Source: Citrus sinensis (Eukaryota; Streptophyta; Magnoliopsida; Sapindales; Rutaceae). From it: a DNA stretch of 64,000 nt. The notes under the pieces were generated by a model. The model was given only the letters and a program-made list of their open reading frames with translations, did no database searches and had not been told where the DNA came from. The stretch is taken from assembly GCF_022201045.2 (NCBI RefSeq), contig NC_068562.1:11407001-11471000 (forward strand). The letters run 5' to 3'. Both the position numbers and the translations under genes were made by a program. This document shows, piece after piece, positions 35,518 through 46,872 of the stretch. The number at the start of each line of letters is the position of its first letter. Position 1 is the first letter of the stretch.

Positions 35518-38500
35518 ATGGTATATTAAATCTGCCTAAGCTGAATAAAAAAGATTAAAAAAAATAGAAAAGACACTTGAATTAATTAATTTATTTGTTT
35601 ATCTTTTTTACTTTTGCAGGATTTAGTTGCTAGTATATGTATTTTGATCCTGTTATCTACACTTGCAACTCACATTAATGTGAATGCCGATGATCAGAAT
35701 ACATTTAACGTTCTAAATTATGGAGCAGTTGGCAATGGAAACTCAGATGATTCCTTAGTAAATACATCTTTTATTTATTCATTCTTATTATTTTTCAGTC
35801 TCTTTATGTACTTATTGTTGCTTTTTCGAATTATATTTAATTATAGGCATATGCAAAGGCATGGAATGATGCATGTAAGGCGAATGCACAAACACCCACT
35901 ATGATTATTCCAAAGGGAAAGACATTTTTGGTGCATCCCATAACATTTTCTGGACCTTGCAAGTCAAGTAACATCTCCATTCAGGTAAAATACTGAAGAG
36001 ACCAAAATATATTTAATTAAAGTTCGACTAATTTATGAGTGTGTAATTAATAATCTTAATTTAATCATCACTCAATCCATGGGTTCAATTTGGTTTTCTT
36101 GAAAAATTGAACCAAACTACGAGAATGGATTGGTTCAAAAATTTTTGACTAATAAATTCTCTCTCTCTCTTTTTTTTTTTTAATTTAGTCTTTTAAAGAA
36201 GAACGAAACCGAATCAAACCGCAAATCAATTTTAGAGCCATTAGGCTCTAGGAAACTTTTGCCTAGCCCTAACTAATGTTGCATGCATTAGTATATATGT
36301 TAGCAGCTGCCATGGAAGTTAAACTTAAAACTCTTTTATTTTATTTTTTCATGAAGCTATCGGGGACAATCAAGGCGCCTGATGGACCAAGTGCATGGAC
36401 AAGTGAGATCGAGCGATGGATAGTGTTTGGGAACATAACAGGACTCAATATAAATGGCCGTGGCCACTTTGATGGAAACGGACAAAAATGGTGGGATCAA
36501 TCATGCAAACACCATCCTGGAAAGGTATTTTCTGACCATCCTTGTAAATGAGAATTATCAACCGAATGATTTTGATAATAATTAAAACTGTTTAAAAATT
36601 CTTTGTCAAAACTTAAGCTAATGAAAGAGAAGAATTTGTGTTATTTTTTGATACTTAGATTATTATACTCATTAATCTTGTCTTTCATGACTCCATGAAA
36701 AAAATTTTTGATACTTATTTTACAGAAGTACTGTTGCAGACATCTGCAAGGTATATTATTTCTTGGTTTAGAGAATGACACTTGAGCCCCTAATATTTTT
36801 ACTTTTATTACAGTCCTTAATTTTTTTAACTAACTTTTTTAACTACCCATTATATTACAATAGTTCAAAATGGTAATAAAAATTGACACATCCTTTTGGT
36901 GTTCTTTTACCATTGCACATTATATTTACATATACATTTGTGTCCCAGCCGAAGGGTTTTGCATAATAACAAGTCACTTTTGTCGTTCAAACAGTAAAAT
37001 ATAAAAGCCAGGACATGCAACGAGTGATGACTAATTAAAACAAATTAAGGACCTAAGTGATAAAAATGAAAAATATTAGTTATCTAAGTATCATTCTCTA
37101 TTTTTCCTTTCATAATAATCAACTAATATTCCTTTTCAATTGTATATTTGACAGGACTGCAGCGAACGGGCACCTACAGTAAGTCCATGCAATATATAGT
37201 TATATAAAAAATTCTCAAAGTGCAGGCATCCAAATTTTAACTAACAAATTTAAGCAGAGAGAGTAGTTGCGAATAGACAAAATTTTTCTCAATTCGGCGT
37301 TGCATGATTTTTAGTTTTTAGCATCTCTTTATTTTTTTAAAAGAGTTGTTAGTCTGGATTTTTTTTCCCAAAAAAAAAAAAAAAAACAAATTCCTGCGGT
37401 AGAGGAGTACTACTAGTTAGTTATATTTGAACTAGTTTCATATATCTCTTCAGAATTTATTGCACTTGGAGATTTTATTATTGATTCTCTCACAAGAGAA
37501 GGTATTGGTTGCAGGCAGTGAGTTTTATACAGTGCAATAATGTTCATATAAACGAGATTTATGTTGAACGAAGTCCCCAAGTTCATATTGTTGTGGATTA
37601 TAGCCAAGACGTCCACTTCAAATCGTTGATAATAGATTCTCCTGAGACAAGTCCCAACACTGATGGAATTCACATTGCACGTTCCCACGATGTTTCTGTG
37701 CACACCTCCATTATAGCCGCAGGTATATATACACATATTACCACAAGATATCCTTATCAGAGAATTATTCTTTATATATTTACTAAATCTTGATAGATTA
37801 GCAGGCGATGATTGCATCTCGATTTCTGATCAGACTTCAAATATTTCAGTCACTTATGTTAATTGTGGACCTGGTCATGGTATAAGGTAAAGTGATATTT
37901 CAATCAAAATTTTTTACGGCAGAGAAAACAAGGAAAAAGAATAATGAGAACTTCATGATTTGGTGAAATAGTCACAAAGATTTTATTATTTTTTGAAAAT
38001 TTATATATAAATCTCTGTCTAGACAATTATAACCGAATGAACTGGGTCATTATAGTTCAAGGGGAATAATTGTTTTAAAAAGGACCTATATGACCATTTT
38101 TGAGAATAAGAGAGGCTATGTGATTATTTCGCCAAATCATAAGGTGTCTATCTTCTTTCTCTCTAAAAAAAAAAAGAGAGAGAGTGGGAATATTTCTACT
38201 CCACAATTTGTATAAATCCACCCTATTTGAAAAGGTTATTAAAAAAAATTACGTTATTTTTAAAAGTCAAAATAAAGAAAATGTTTAAACAATTAATCAA
38301 AAAAATTCTTTTATTTTGCATAAGTCTTTTGACTATTTTTTTATCATTAATGTTGTTCTAATATAATATTAATTTGACTATTTTACTCTTATAAATAAAA
38401 TGATCAAAATTTCCAAAACATGTGCTTTCGTGACATGAGTTTGAGTAACTACTGAGAATTTAATTGGTTAATTGTTCAAATTTCATTTTTACTTGCAATT

Positions 38501-38743
38501 ATAAAAAATAATATGAAATTTTTTTATAATTAGTTTTTTGGAGTAGAGTACGTTTATACAATTTAGGGGTGGAAATATCACCATCTAATATATATATATA
38601 AATGTTTCAATTTAGGATTTTAAAGTACGGGAAAATTCGGGAAAGCTTTAAAACCATATGATTTAAAAGGGTTAAAATTATAAGCCTTTAAAACCGTGCA
38701 ATTTTAAAGATTTCTCTCACTTTAAAATCTTGAACCAAAAAAC

Positions 38744-38786
<43 letters not shown>

Positions 38787-40353
38787 CTACCATATGCTTT
38801 CTCGAATTTTGAAAATGCATACTTTTGCTTCTTTTTTTGCTTCAAGAACATGCAATTTTCTGATAACTAATTTGTAAGGGTGGGCACGGTTCAGTACAAT
38901 TTATTTTTTAACTAAACTAAGCTGAACCTAATAAATTTCAATAGAATTATAAACTGAACCACAATATTGGTTTGGTTTTAGTTTTTTAACCTTTAAAACC
39001 TTAGTTTTATTCAGTTATTTGCTTTTCAATTCTGTTTTTATTTATTAAATTAAAATGATAGGTCTTTTCTTAATTTTTTAACTAAACCGAACTGTCAATT
39101 CAGGCCGATCAGTTTGGTTCCTCAGTTTAAATACCCACCCCTAGTAATTTGTAAAACATTCTCAACAAGGCTAATTATAAATTTTATCAATCAATGATTT
39201 TCAAACTGTGTAATTTCATTTTTCCTAAATTGCCTAAAATTGATTTGCTAATAAGCTCGATAAATAAACTAATTTGGTGCTCCCTTGTGGTGATAGCATC
39301 GGAAGCTTAGGCAAAAATGGAGAAGAAGTGAAAGTAGAAAATATCACTGTGAGGCACGTTAATTTCTGTAAGACTACCAACGGAGCCCGAATCAAGACGT
39401 GGCAAGTATGTTCCTTTCGGAATATATCCGTGCAATAATTAAATTTCATTTATGATAGACTTGTTGTGTTGCGACTTTTTTTAGTTCACTCTTGTTACGT
39501 AATAATTGGGCGGGTGATAGATAGATATTAGTCTAAAAAAATGGGTTACCTTAGGCAAGACTATGGTAAGGCCGAGGAGGCCTTTGCCCCCAGATTGGAA
39601 AACAAATTCACACAAAACTAAGGATTTAAAACTAAATTTACCTTGATTCTATAGTATTTCATTATTTGGCCCCTTAAACTTTAAAATTGTTATGTTCTTG
39701 CCCTCTCAAATTTGTTGTTTCATACAAAAGCCGAATCAAAATCCTGGATCCGCCACTAAGTGCCTGCGTTACCAACCACTTTAGACGTTGTGCTCTCATA
39801 GTTAACCTGGAATACGAGAGTTATAAATATATTTGATTGTAGATTAAATATCTGACAATTTTCTTCATTTGTTTTTTTCATTTTTGGAGGCTGGGAAAGG
39901 TCAAGTTCAACATGTTGAGTTCTCGTATATGAACTTCACAGAGGTGCAAAATCCAATAATCATAGACCAATATTACTGCGATCAGAAGGACGTCTGTGCA
40001 AAAACGGTAACTAAGTTGAACAAATAAGTTCCGCATTTTGCATTTTTTCATCAAGATTCAAGATTCTAATTGATAACACATTTAATTTTGTTTTTGTTTT
40101 GTTGCGTACATCAAAGAGTACAGGAGTTCATATAAGCGATGTGCGATATTTGAATGCAACTGGGACATCAGCAACAGACGTGGCTATCAATCTCGACTGC
40201 AGCAACAATGTTGCTTGCACCGATATCAAATTGGAGAATATTGAACTGCAATCGGCTACTGAAGGAAAAGGAGTCCTTTCTAGCTGCAAAAATGCCTTTG
40301 GAGTCGCTAAAGGAAATTGTAAACCAAAATCATGTCTCAAAAGCAATTCTTAA
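35518..40353 (+). CDS. Polygalacturonase (GH28), secreted, copy 1
   Basis: Ten exons: 35518-35520, 35620-35757, 35847-35984, 36357-36524, 37155-37178, 37515-37722, 37805-37886, 39297-39405, 39890-40006, 40117-40353, giving 407 aa. The first exon is only ATG and is inferred: it joins in phase 0 to a hydrophobic stretch ([16 protein letters not shown]), making a normal signal peptide. The enzyme hydrolyses alpha-1,4-galacturonan in the wall. The four GH28 motifs are intact: SPNTDG (Asp about 207), GDDC (228-229), GPGHG (His about 251) and RIK (285-287). The propeptide-less form resembles the pollen/exo-type clade. A 24-nt mini-exon (DCSERAPT) carries a cysteine. Introns 4, 7 and 8 are swollen by MITEs. 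The start is the weakest part of the model. Confidence 0.87.
36769..37100. repeat. MITE family B in intron 4 of polygalacturonase 1
   Basis: The left end (TAGAGAATGACACTTGAGC onward) matches the reverse complement of the right end (TAGAGAATGATACTTAGATA onward) over about 55 bases, both running into AATATTTTT and GTCCTTAAT motifs. There is no coding capacity. TTT on both sides could be a 3-bp target duplication as in PIF/Harbinger elements, but that is weak. A relative is found in intron 1 of polygalacturonase 2. Confidence 0.7.
38184..38583. repeat. MITE-like element family C in intron 7 of polygalacturonase 1
   Basis: The left end (GTGGGAATATTTCTACTCCA, then CAATTTGTATAAATCCACCC) and the reverse complement of the right end (GATGGTGATATTTCCACCCC, then TAAATTGTATAAACG) form imperfect inverted repeats of about 45 bases. 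The right end of 42261-43026 carries the same motifs, so they form a family. Confidence 0.55.
38747..38783. repeat. (TA)n microsatellite
   Basis: An uninterrupted run of TA dinucleotides in intron 7 of polygalacturonase 1. Likely length-polymorphic. Confidence 0.95.
38876..39144. mobile_element. Non-autonomous hAT-type MITE (269 bp)
   Basis: The element is flanked by a perfect 8-bp duplication TAATTTGT (38868-38875 and 39145-39152), the hallmark of hAT transposition. The ends are AAGGGTGGGCACGGTTC on the left and, in reverse complement, CTAGGGGTGGGTATTTAAAC on the right. The interior is rich in GGTTTGGTTTTAG and AACTAAACC-type motifs and codes for nothing. It sits in intron 7 of polygalacturonase 1. 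Confidence 0.85.
39530..39765. repeat. Possible degenerate transposon fragment in intron 8 of polygalacturonase 1
   Basis: It contains GGCCCCTTAAACTTTAAAA and ends near CCTGGATCCGCCACTAAG, phrases I associate with dispersed repeats in many plant genomes. Ends and target duplication are not clear. Confidence 0.35.
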
Positions 40354-41046
40354 TTAACTATGTGTTCTTTAATTACAGTCCATTTAGATGCAAAACACAA
40401 ATTAAATAACTCTCACCTCCAAGGTTGGTGTGAGGGGGAATGGTTTACTTTAGTTAACTTCTTACTTCAACGGAAAGGGTCAAATTGATTGGGCTATCTA
40501 CTTATTACAATTGAACTATATATATGCATGCACGTTGATAATATTAATTCTCCTCTTTACCATTTTCTTCAATCCAATTTCATGTTTTTAAAATGATAAA
40601 AGATGGTTTTACTGTCTAGGAAGGATTAAGATCTTTTTCTGATTAGAGCTCTTTGAAACTTTCAATAGTATTATGCTATGTGTTTTTAACGATAGTATAT
40701 GAATATAATTTAACTATTTTATTTCTTTTATTTCTTAAGCTTGAATATTTTGGTCAAGACAAACTTAGAGCAAATATACATCTACACATTGCATGTCCAC
40801 TCATCTAATTTCCAATTGAAATTTCTTTTTGAAAAGCCACGTAAAAATTTAAAGCAATTCGAGAAAAAGTCTATTGGAGAGAATGAAACTAATTAAAATA
40901 GAATAGGATACTTCCCCTTTCACCATAGTGATAATATATGTATAGATTTCCTGATCCAATTAAAATGTGCTTTTAGTTTGTAAACAGGAGCCTACTACCA
41001 CTCAATACTTTTTTTTTCCTCTTCAGCACCTAATCAATTCTAGGGC
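40354..41046. other. Spacer after polygalacturonase 1
   Basis: It includes the polygalacturonase 1 3' UTR, then AT-rich sequence up to the NAP1-like pseudogene. Nothing recognised. Confidence 0.4.
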
Positions 41047-41595
41047 TCCAGCATCCTAATCTCTGGCCACCAAGACATATGACATTGTCAATGGTACTGT
41101 TAATGAAGTGCAGGGGGCCTCATATGATGGTGCAATGGTCCAGGCAGGAATACCTGATTTTTGGCTCATTGCAATAATAAGTCACCATGTGCTTGATCAG
41201 GAAATTACTAAGCATGACGAAGGAGCTGTCAATTTTCTAACAGACATTGGTCTAGGGTTAATGATTCTGTCTTGGAAAAGACATATCGTATGATTGATGA
41301 ACCTAATCTTGTTCTCGAGGGAAGCTATTGGGACATTGCTTGACAGAGAAGGCAAAGAAAAGACTTTTCAATTTGTTGAAACCACCTGAAGTCCCTGCAG
41401 ATGTTAAAGGCTTTGATATCGAGAAACTTCGATATCAATTGAAACATGATTATGACGTTGGAGTGGCATATACAGAAGAGATTATCAGCCATGCTGTTGG
41501 ATGTTATACTGGGAATATTTATTCGGAAGCAGAAGGCTGCTCTTAAATATTTCTATCATGAGGACTTGGACAAGGATGAGGACAAAGGCAAATAG
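41047..41595 (+). pseudogene. Nucleosome assembly protein 1 (NAP1) pseudogene, probably processed
   Basis: Three intronless fragments follow NAP1 order. First TKTYDIVNGTVNEVQG and GIPDFWLIAI with ITKHDEGAVNFLTDI (41070-41255), then in another frame NDSVLEKTYRMIDEPNLVLE (about 41255-41320), then LTEKAKKRLFNLLKPPEVPA and HDYDVGVAYTEEIISHAV up to about 41545, and a short acidic tail (DLDKDEDKGK) ending at a TAG at 41593. In the family these correspond to the histone-chaperone core and the acidic C-terminus. At least two frame changes and a missing segment after FLTDI make it non-functional. Lack of introns suggests a retrocopy; an AATAAA occurs at about 41672. A parent gene is not in this window. 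Confidence 0.75.
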
Positions 41596-42046
41596 AAGTC
41601 ATCACCTGTGGATGCTCAGGCATGAGGGTGAGAGTCCTCCAGAACGTAACCTCTCACCAGAATGTAACCACCAATAAATGTTTAGTTGTGTGCCTCAGGA
41701 GTCTTAGATTGGAATTTTTTACAATTGTCTTTTAAGTTTAAATTTTGAGAATCCTTATTTCTTTACTTTGTTGGTTTGAGAAAGACAAGTCTTGATATTT
41801 TTAATTTCATTCAGGGATTCCTTTCTTTATGTGAATGTTTCAAGCAAATTTATTATTATGTAGGCAAAGGTCTCCGGCCGGAGGTCCGTTATTTCACTCC
41901 ACATGGCAAGGCCTACGGTGGTGCCTTGGTGCCTTTGTGCTTTAAAAAAAATGAGATTTAAGTTTAAACATAAGTGAAGCATGAGTTGGACAAGAGAATT
42001 TCGAAAATCTAAAATCTATCAAGAGCATCAATTTTAAAAGGATAAA

Positions 42047-42190
42047 TTTTAGGCATCCTAATGTCCAAGTCCTAATTTGAGTCTCAATTGATGTTACATT
42101 CATCTACCAAACTGTAGTTAAATAATTTTACAAACTATATATGTGAGTGACACATTTTATTAGGACTCAAATATTGAGATCCCTAAAGAG
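42047..42190. repeat. MITE-like repeat, family A copy 2
   Basis: It shares TTAGGCATCC at the left end, AATTTGAGTCTCAATTGAT and TAGTTAAATAATTTTACAAA with the copy at 654-826, and its right end (GGACTCAAATATTGAGATCC) is again roughly the inverse of its left end. Confidence 0.6.
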
Positions 42191-42260
42191 TAAAGATCAC
42201 AAGGTTTGTTTTGATATTATAGAGCCAAGAAAACTATAACAGTTAGTTGAGACATAATAT

Positions 42261-43026
42261 GGGTGGTGACGTAATTTTTACTCCGCACTTTTTTCACCCC
42301 AATTCTAGAAAATAATTATAAAAAATTGACATAATTTTTATAAATTTTAAATAAAGAAGAATTTTAAAGAATCAAGTAATTAAATCTATCTTAACTTACT
42401 TTTGACTTAGAATTTTTTTAATTATACTTGACTACTAAGACTACTTTAGCTAAGTTTAATTTGATAATTTTACCTTAGAAGTGAAAGTACCAAAAATATG
42501 TTATATATAACTTCAATTTTTTTAAATATTTTACAAAATTCTTTGTTTCTAGATGATGTATCAATACTACTTTATTAGTATACATGATTATTAACTTTAG
42601 TTGGATTAATATAATGTTTTTATAGTATAATACTCATGTAAATTATCATACTGTCAAATTTATGTCATTTAGACGTATAGTACTAAATATTATTAGATAT
42701 CATTAAAAAGAAAAGAAAAGAAAAGTTAGATTATAGGTCACAAAATTAAATATCAAAACAGTTAGGTATTAGACACATATTTCTCGGTGTAATTAAATTA
42801 TTTGATGTAGTAAGAGTAAAACAATCAAATACAACATATGTTATAGCAACCATAATGGTAAAAGAAATCTAAGTAAGAAAAAAGTTATAAGAAAGATTTA
42901 ATTGATTAATTGTACAAATATTTTTACTGGTTTATATTTATTAAAAATAATGTGAACTTGTTATAAATAATTTTTATAAGTGGGGTGAATTTATACAAAT
43001 AGTGAGGTTGAAATATCTCCACCCAC
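42261..43026. repeat. MITE-like element family C, longer copy
   Basis: The left end GGGTGGTGACGTAATTTTTA and the reverse complement of the right end (GTGGGTGGAGATATTTCAAC, then TTTGTATAAATTCACCCC) are imperfect inverted repeats. The right end matches the ends of 38184-38583. The interior is AT-rich and non-coding. Confidence 0.5.
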
Positions 43027-44091
43027 GTAATATCTGCCCGCTTCTTTTTTGTTTAAATTGTAAAATGCTTGCTAGTTCCTTTTAACTTTTAGGTCGAATT
43101 ATTAAATATGTGTGTGTATATATATATTTGGCTGGCTAGAAATGCTTCCAATAATAGTTACAGTAACCTGATTATTTGTCATATGGAATTGCAACTTGAT
43201 CAATTCAAGAAATATAACAAGGAAACAAATCAATGTAAAGGGTAACGACTGTCAATATAATTTATTTGGTTTTGAATTAGGTTAGCTTACTACTTTACTT
43301 AAGCACATATAAAGAAATTAAAGACGTAGATGGTAAATTATAAATGAGATTTTATTTACTAATTAATCTAAATCATTTTATTACTTTTATTTTTTAATTT
43401 CTCAATTTATGTGTATATCTTATGAAGTTGCAGGGAAGGCATGAATATATATGAATCTTTAATGAAAAGATCAAGTTAATTATATTACCTATTTTAGTTT
43501 ATTAACATGTGCAAGATCGTTTATTAACAAACTGAAACATGTCTACAGAATAATACGTCCATAAACAAATAAAGAAACAGAAGTATGAAGAATTAACCTG
43601 TTACTATTACCCATGCCAATATCGCAAAAATAAGGGATACACTTAAATCTTGAAAATAAGTAATAGCTTTTTCAAAATTAGCATTTTCGTTCAATTGTAT
43701 TTAATTTATTCACCAATTTGGAAAGAGTAATAACATGATTACGTACAAAGTTGAAATTCAACGTCTATATCCATCTCACAGCCTCACTAATCAATGACTA
43801 TCATTATTTTAAAATAGTTGACTTTTTATACGATTATTAATGAGATAATTTTATAGAACTAATGAATAAATTACACAGATTTGTACACAATTTATAAGCT
43901 TATACGATTTCATCATTTCAACAATTTGACTTAGTACCATATATGGATCGCATTTTTTCCTAAACGAAATGTATTTGCAATTTTTGTTCTTTACTAAAAA
44001 ATTTTCAACGAGTGATGAAAGGTAAATGAAAGAGAATCCCATGAATCATGGCCTTTAATGATGAGATTTGCTCATTACATCGATCCCCAGC

Positions 44092-44099
44092 TTATATAA
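44092..44099 (+). promoter_or_regulatory. TATA box of polygalacturonase 2
   Basis: TTATATAA at 44092-44099, about 125 bases before the ATG, with a C/A-rich leader between, as expected for transcription starting near 44125. Confidence 0.65.
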
Positions 44100-44218
44100 G
44101 AGTGATCGCTGATATGTAAATGATAATTAACTCGCTAAACAACACTCCTTGAGCACAAAGCAACTCACTCAATCACCATCTTTATCATCAAAACAATCTC
44201 ATCCAGTAGCTTTGTAAA

Positions 44219-46781
44219 ATGAGGGTAAGCATCTTGATATCTTTCTGCTTCTTAATTTTCTCACTGAGCTTCAAAGCTGCATAGGATTTAATGTGGAAGG
44301 CATTTCTGTCTTTTCGTTTCGGTTTCGAAACATGGATTCTACGTTTGCTTCATAAAATTGTTCTATCAAGTTCTAAGATTTGATGATAGTAAAATCACGC
44401 ATTAAAGAGCAGGAGAATGACATTTTGATCTTTAACGTTTCATTTTTATCACTCAAGTCTCTAATTTTTCTTTTCTTTTTCTTTTTTAATTACATACCTC
44501 TCACACACCTAAAGATACTATTTTAATGTTCAGAGTTTACAGTTGAATGGTATAATTTTAAAGTGCATTTTTTCTATTATTGTCATACCAAAATAAATGC
44601 AATAGATAACTGAAAAAAAAAACTAAAATGATAAAAAAGAAAAATATTATTCCTATATATTATAATGTTAACTTATGTATAGAAAATGGAGGCATTGACT
44701 TTTTTACTTTTTATTCTTCTAATAATATCATGTCCGATTGACGATTTTGTTAAAAAGGAAAACCAATATAAAGAATCTGTCAACGTTTTTATTAGAAGGG
44801 ATATCTTATTTCCGGTTTTGAGAACGTTTTTCATTGCAGGAACTTTTAATCATAATCTTGATTTTGTCCATGGCAATCTGGGGATCAAGTTTCCAACCCC
44901 GTGAGGCATTTCCTTCTTATGCTTCGTCTGTCAGTGTGATCCAGTTTGGAGCTGTAGGAGATGGAGAAACAGATGATTCACAAGTAAAATTTTATTTCCT
45001 TAATTAGCACTCTTAATTTTCATTTACAATTAATGATTAATTATCAAGTATCTAGGGTGTTAGTAACTAGCAAAAAGGCGGTTAATTTTATTAATTAATT
45101 CAGGCTTTCCTAAAAGCTTGGAAAAGTATTTGTGGATCAAAATCAAATGCTCCACCGCTACTTGTACCGGCTGGCAAAACGTTCCTTTTGAATCCTGTTA
45201 GCTTTCAAGGTCCATGCAAGTCCTCTTCCATCAATGTTCAGGTAATTGGAACTGATAATGAGCAATTTTTTAAAATTATTTTTTGAATTATATATTCTTT
45301 TCTCAAAATAAAATTTGTCTAATGTGTTCACAGATTCAAGGAAACATCGTGGCTCCCCACAGTAGTGCCTGGGATGGTCATGATAAGAAGAAATGGCTCC
45401 TTTTTTCTAATGTGAATGGCCTTACAGTTAACGGAAATGGAAAAATCGATGGAAAAGGTGCATCTTGGTGGTCAAATAAACAACACCAAAGACCCACTGT
45501 AAGCAGATTTTCACTTTTAATTTGTTAATAAATTTTGCGGGGTAAAATTATATCTTTTAACAGCTCTGTATTTAAAATTTGCCACTACTAGTACTAAATT
45601 TTATTGGTGATAATTTTGCTAGGCCTTGTCATTTGGTAGCTGCAATAACCTTGTATTCCGTGGATTGATGCATGTCGACAGCCCGGGCAACCATATCAGT
45701 GTATACGGCTGCAACGATGTATCCATCTCTAATCTCAAAATAATTGCGCCAGAATCAAGCCCTAACACTGATGGCATTGATATTACTCACTCGAGCAATG
45801 TTCAAATACGCGACTGCACCATTGCAACCGGTAATTAAATTCTAATCAAGTTGTTTAATCATCATCATCATCATAGAACTGCGGTACTTGTTCTACTCAA
45901 CTAATCTTGACTAACTACAAACATGGCTGCAGGAGATGATTGTGTTGCCATTGGTACAGACACCTCAAACATTGCTGTCACTGGTGTGATATGTGGACCT
46001 GGTCATGGCATAAGGTTTGTAAATAAGAACTATCATATATATTAAATTTTTTTAGTAACTAAGTGTTCTTTCTGTTAACAAAATTGAATTGGTTGTTTTT
46101 GTAAATTGTAGTATTGGAAGTTTAGGAGCAAATGGAGGGACAAGTATTGTAGAAGATGTACATGTAAGAGATTGTACTTTCAAAGGAACTAAAAATGGAG
46201 CGAGGATTAAAACATGGCAGGTAACTAATCATAAATACAATTGAGTTCTAATTGATTATTGGCAAGTAGATTAATTGAGTTATTTTTTTCCCAAAAAAAA
46301 AATTGTGATCTTGTTTTCAGGGAGGGTCCGGACATGCCAGAAGGATTTCTTTTGAGAGAATTAAATTAGAGTCATCTGACAACCCAATTATCATAGACCA
46401 ATATTATTGCGGCCCTAACGATGAGTGCAAAAATCAGGTGATACTAAATGAGCGAAATTCGATTAAAGCGATTTTATCAGTTGAACCAACTACATACCCA
46501 CTAAAAGTTATTGTTTTTGTCAATTTTATATGCATCCGATGTTGCAGACATCTGCAGTTAAGGTGAGCGACGTTTCCTACATTGGATTTCAAGGTACTTC
46601 AAGCACAGAAGAAGCAGTTCAGTTAAGCTGCAGTGAAAGCGTTGGTTGCACTGATATTAAGATTAATGACATCGACATAACACATTCAGATTCAGGAAAA
46701 GATACTCGTGCCTCCTGCATCAATGCTCATGGAGAATTATATGGTCGATTAGTTCCATCCGTAGATTGTCTTTTACCATAA
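44219..46781 (+). CDS. Polygalacturonase (GH28), secreted, copy 2
   Basis: Nine exons: 44219-44224, 44840-44983, 45104-45241, 45334-45498, 45623-45830, 45933-46014, 46112-46220, 46321-46437, 46548-46781, giving 400 aa. Exon 1 codes only Met-Arg and joins in phase 0 to ELLIIILILSMAIWGSSF, the signal peptide. The pectin-hydrolase motifs are intact: SPNTDG (Asp about 201), GDDC (222-223), GPGHG (His about 245), RIK (279-281). Compared with copies 1 and 3 it lacks the mini-exon with a cysteine after exon 4, and the residues there (WWSNKQHQRPT) have no Cys, so one disulfide may be missing. An 83-bp tandem duplication overlaps its stop codon. A MITE-like block fills part of intron 1. Confidence 0.92.
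44411..44662. repeat. MITE family B relative in intron 1 of polygalacturonase 2
   Basis: It begins GGAGAATGACATTTTGATC and continues into TTTCATTTTTATCACTCAAG, closely similar to an end of the element at 36769-37100. The far end is decayed (GATAAAAAAGAAAAATATTA), so the right limit is approximate. Confidence 0.5.
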
Positions 46782-46872
46782 TTTTCGATCGTGCCTCCTG
46801 CATCAATGCTCATGGACAATTTTTTGGCCGATTAGTTCCATCCGTAGATTGCCTTTTACCATAATTTTCGAA
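46707..46872. repeat. 83-bp tandem duplication across the polygalacturonase 2 stop codon
   Basis: Copy 1 is 46707-46789 and copy 2 is 46790-46872. Both begin CGTGCCTCCTGCATCAATGC and end in TTACCATAATTTTCGA. Copy 1 holds the last 24 codons, the TAA and a few UTR bases. Copy 2 is wholly 3' UTR and differs from copy 1 at a few positions. If recombination removed copy 1, the protein end would change slightly. Confidence 0.92.

Larger units (their letters stand above)
41596..44218. other. Repeat-rich spacer before polygalacturonase 2
   Basis: It contains MITE copies at 42047-42190 and 42261-43026, a perfect palindrome CTCCGGCCGGAG near 41871, and AT-rich unique sequence from 43030 to about 44080. 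The TATA box of polygalacturonase 2 is at 44092-44099. No gene seen. Confidence 0.5.

Noticed and set aside
36060-36260. Possible MITE in intron 3 of polygalacturonase 1
   Set aside because: Some GGTTCAATTTGG and AACCAAAC-type complementarity exists, but no clean ends or duplication.
41776-41961. 61-codon frame after the NAP1 pseudogene
   Set aside because: A short frame in spacer with a palindromic GC patch; no recognisable protein.
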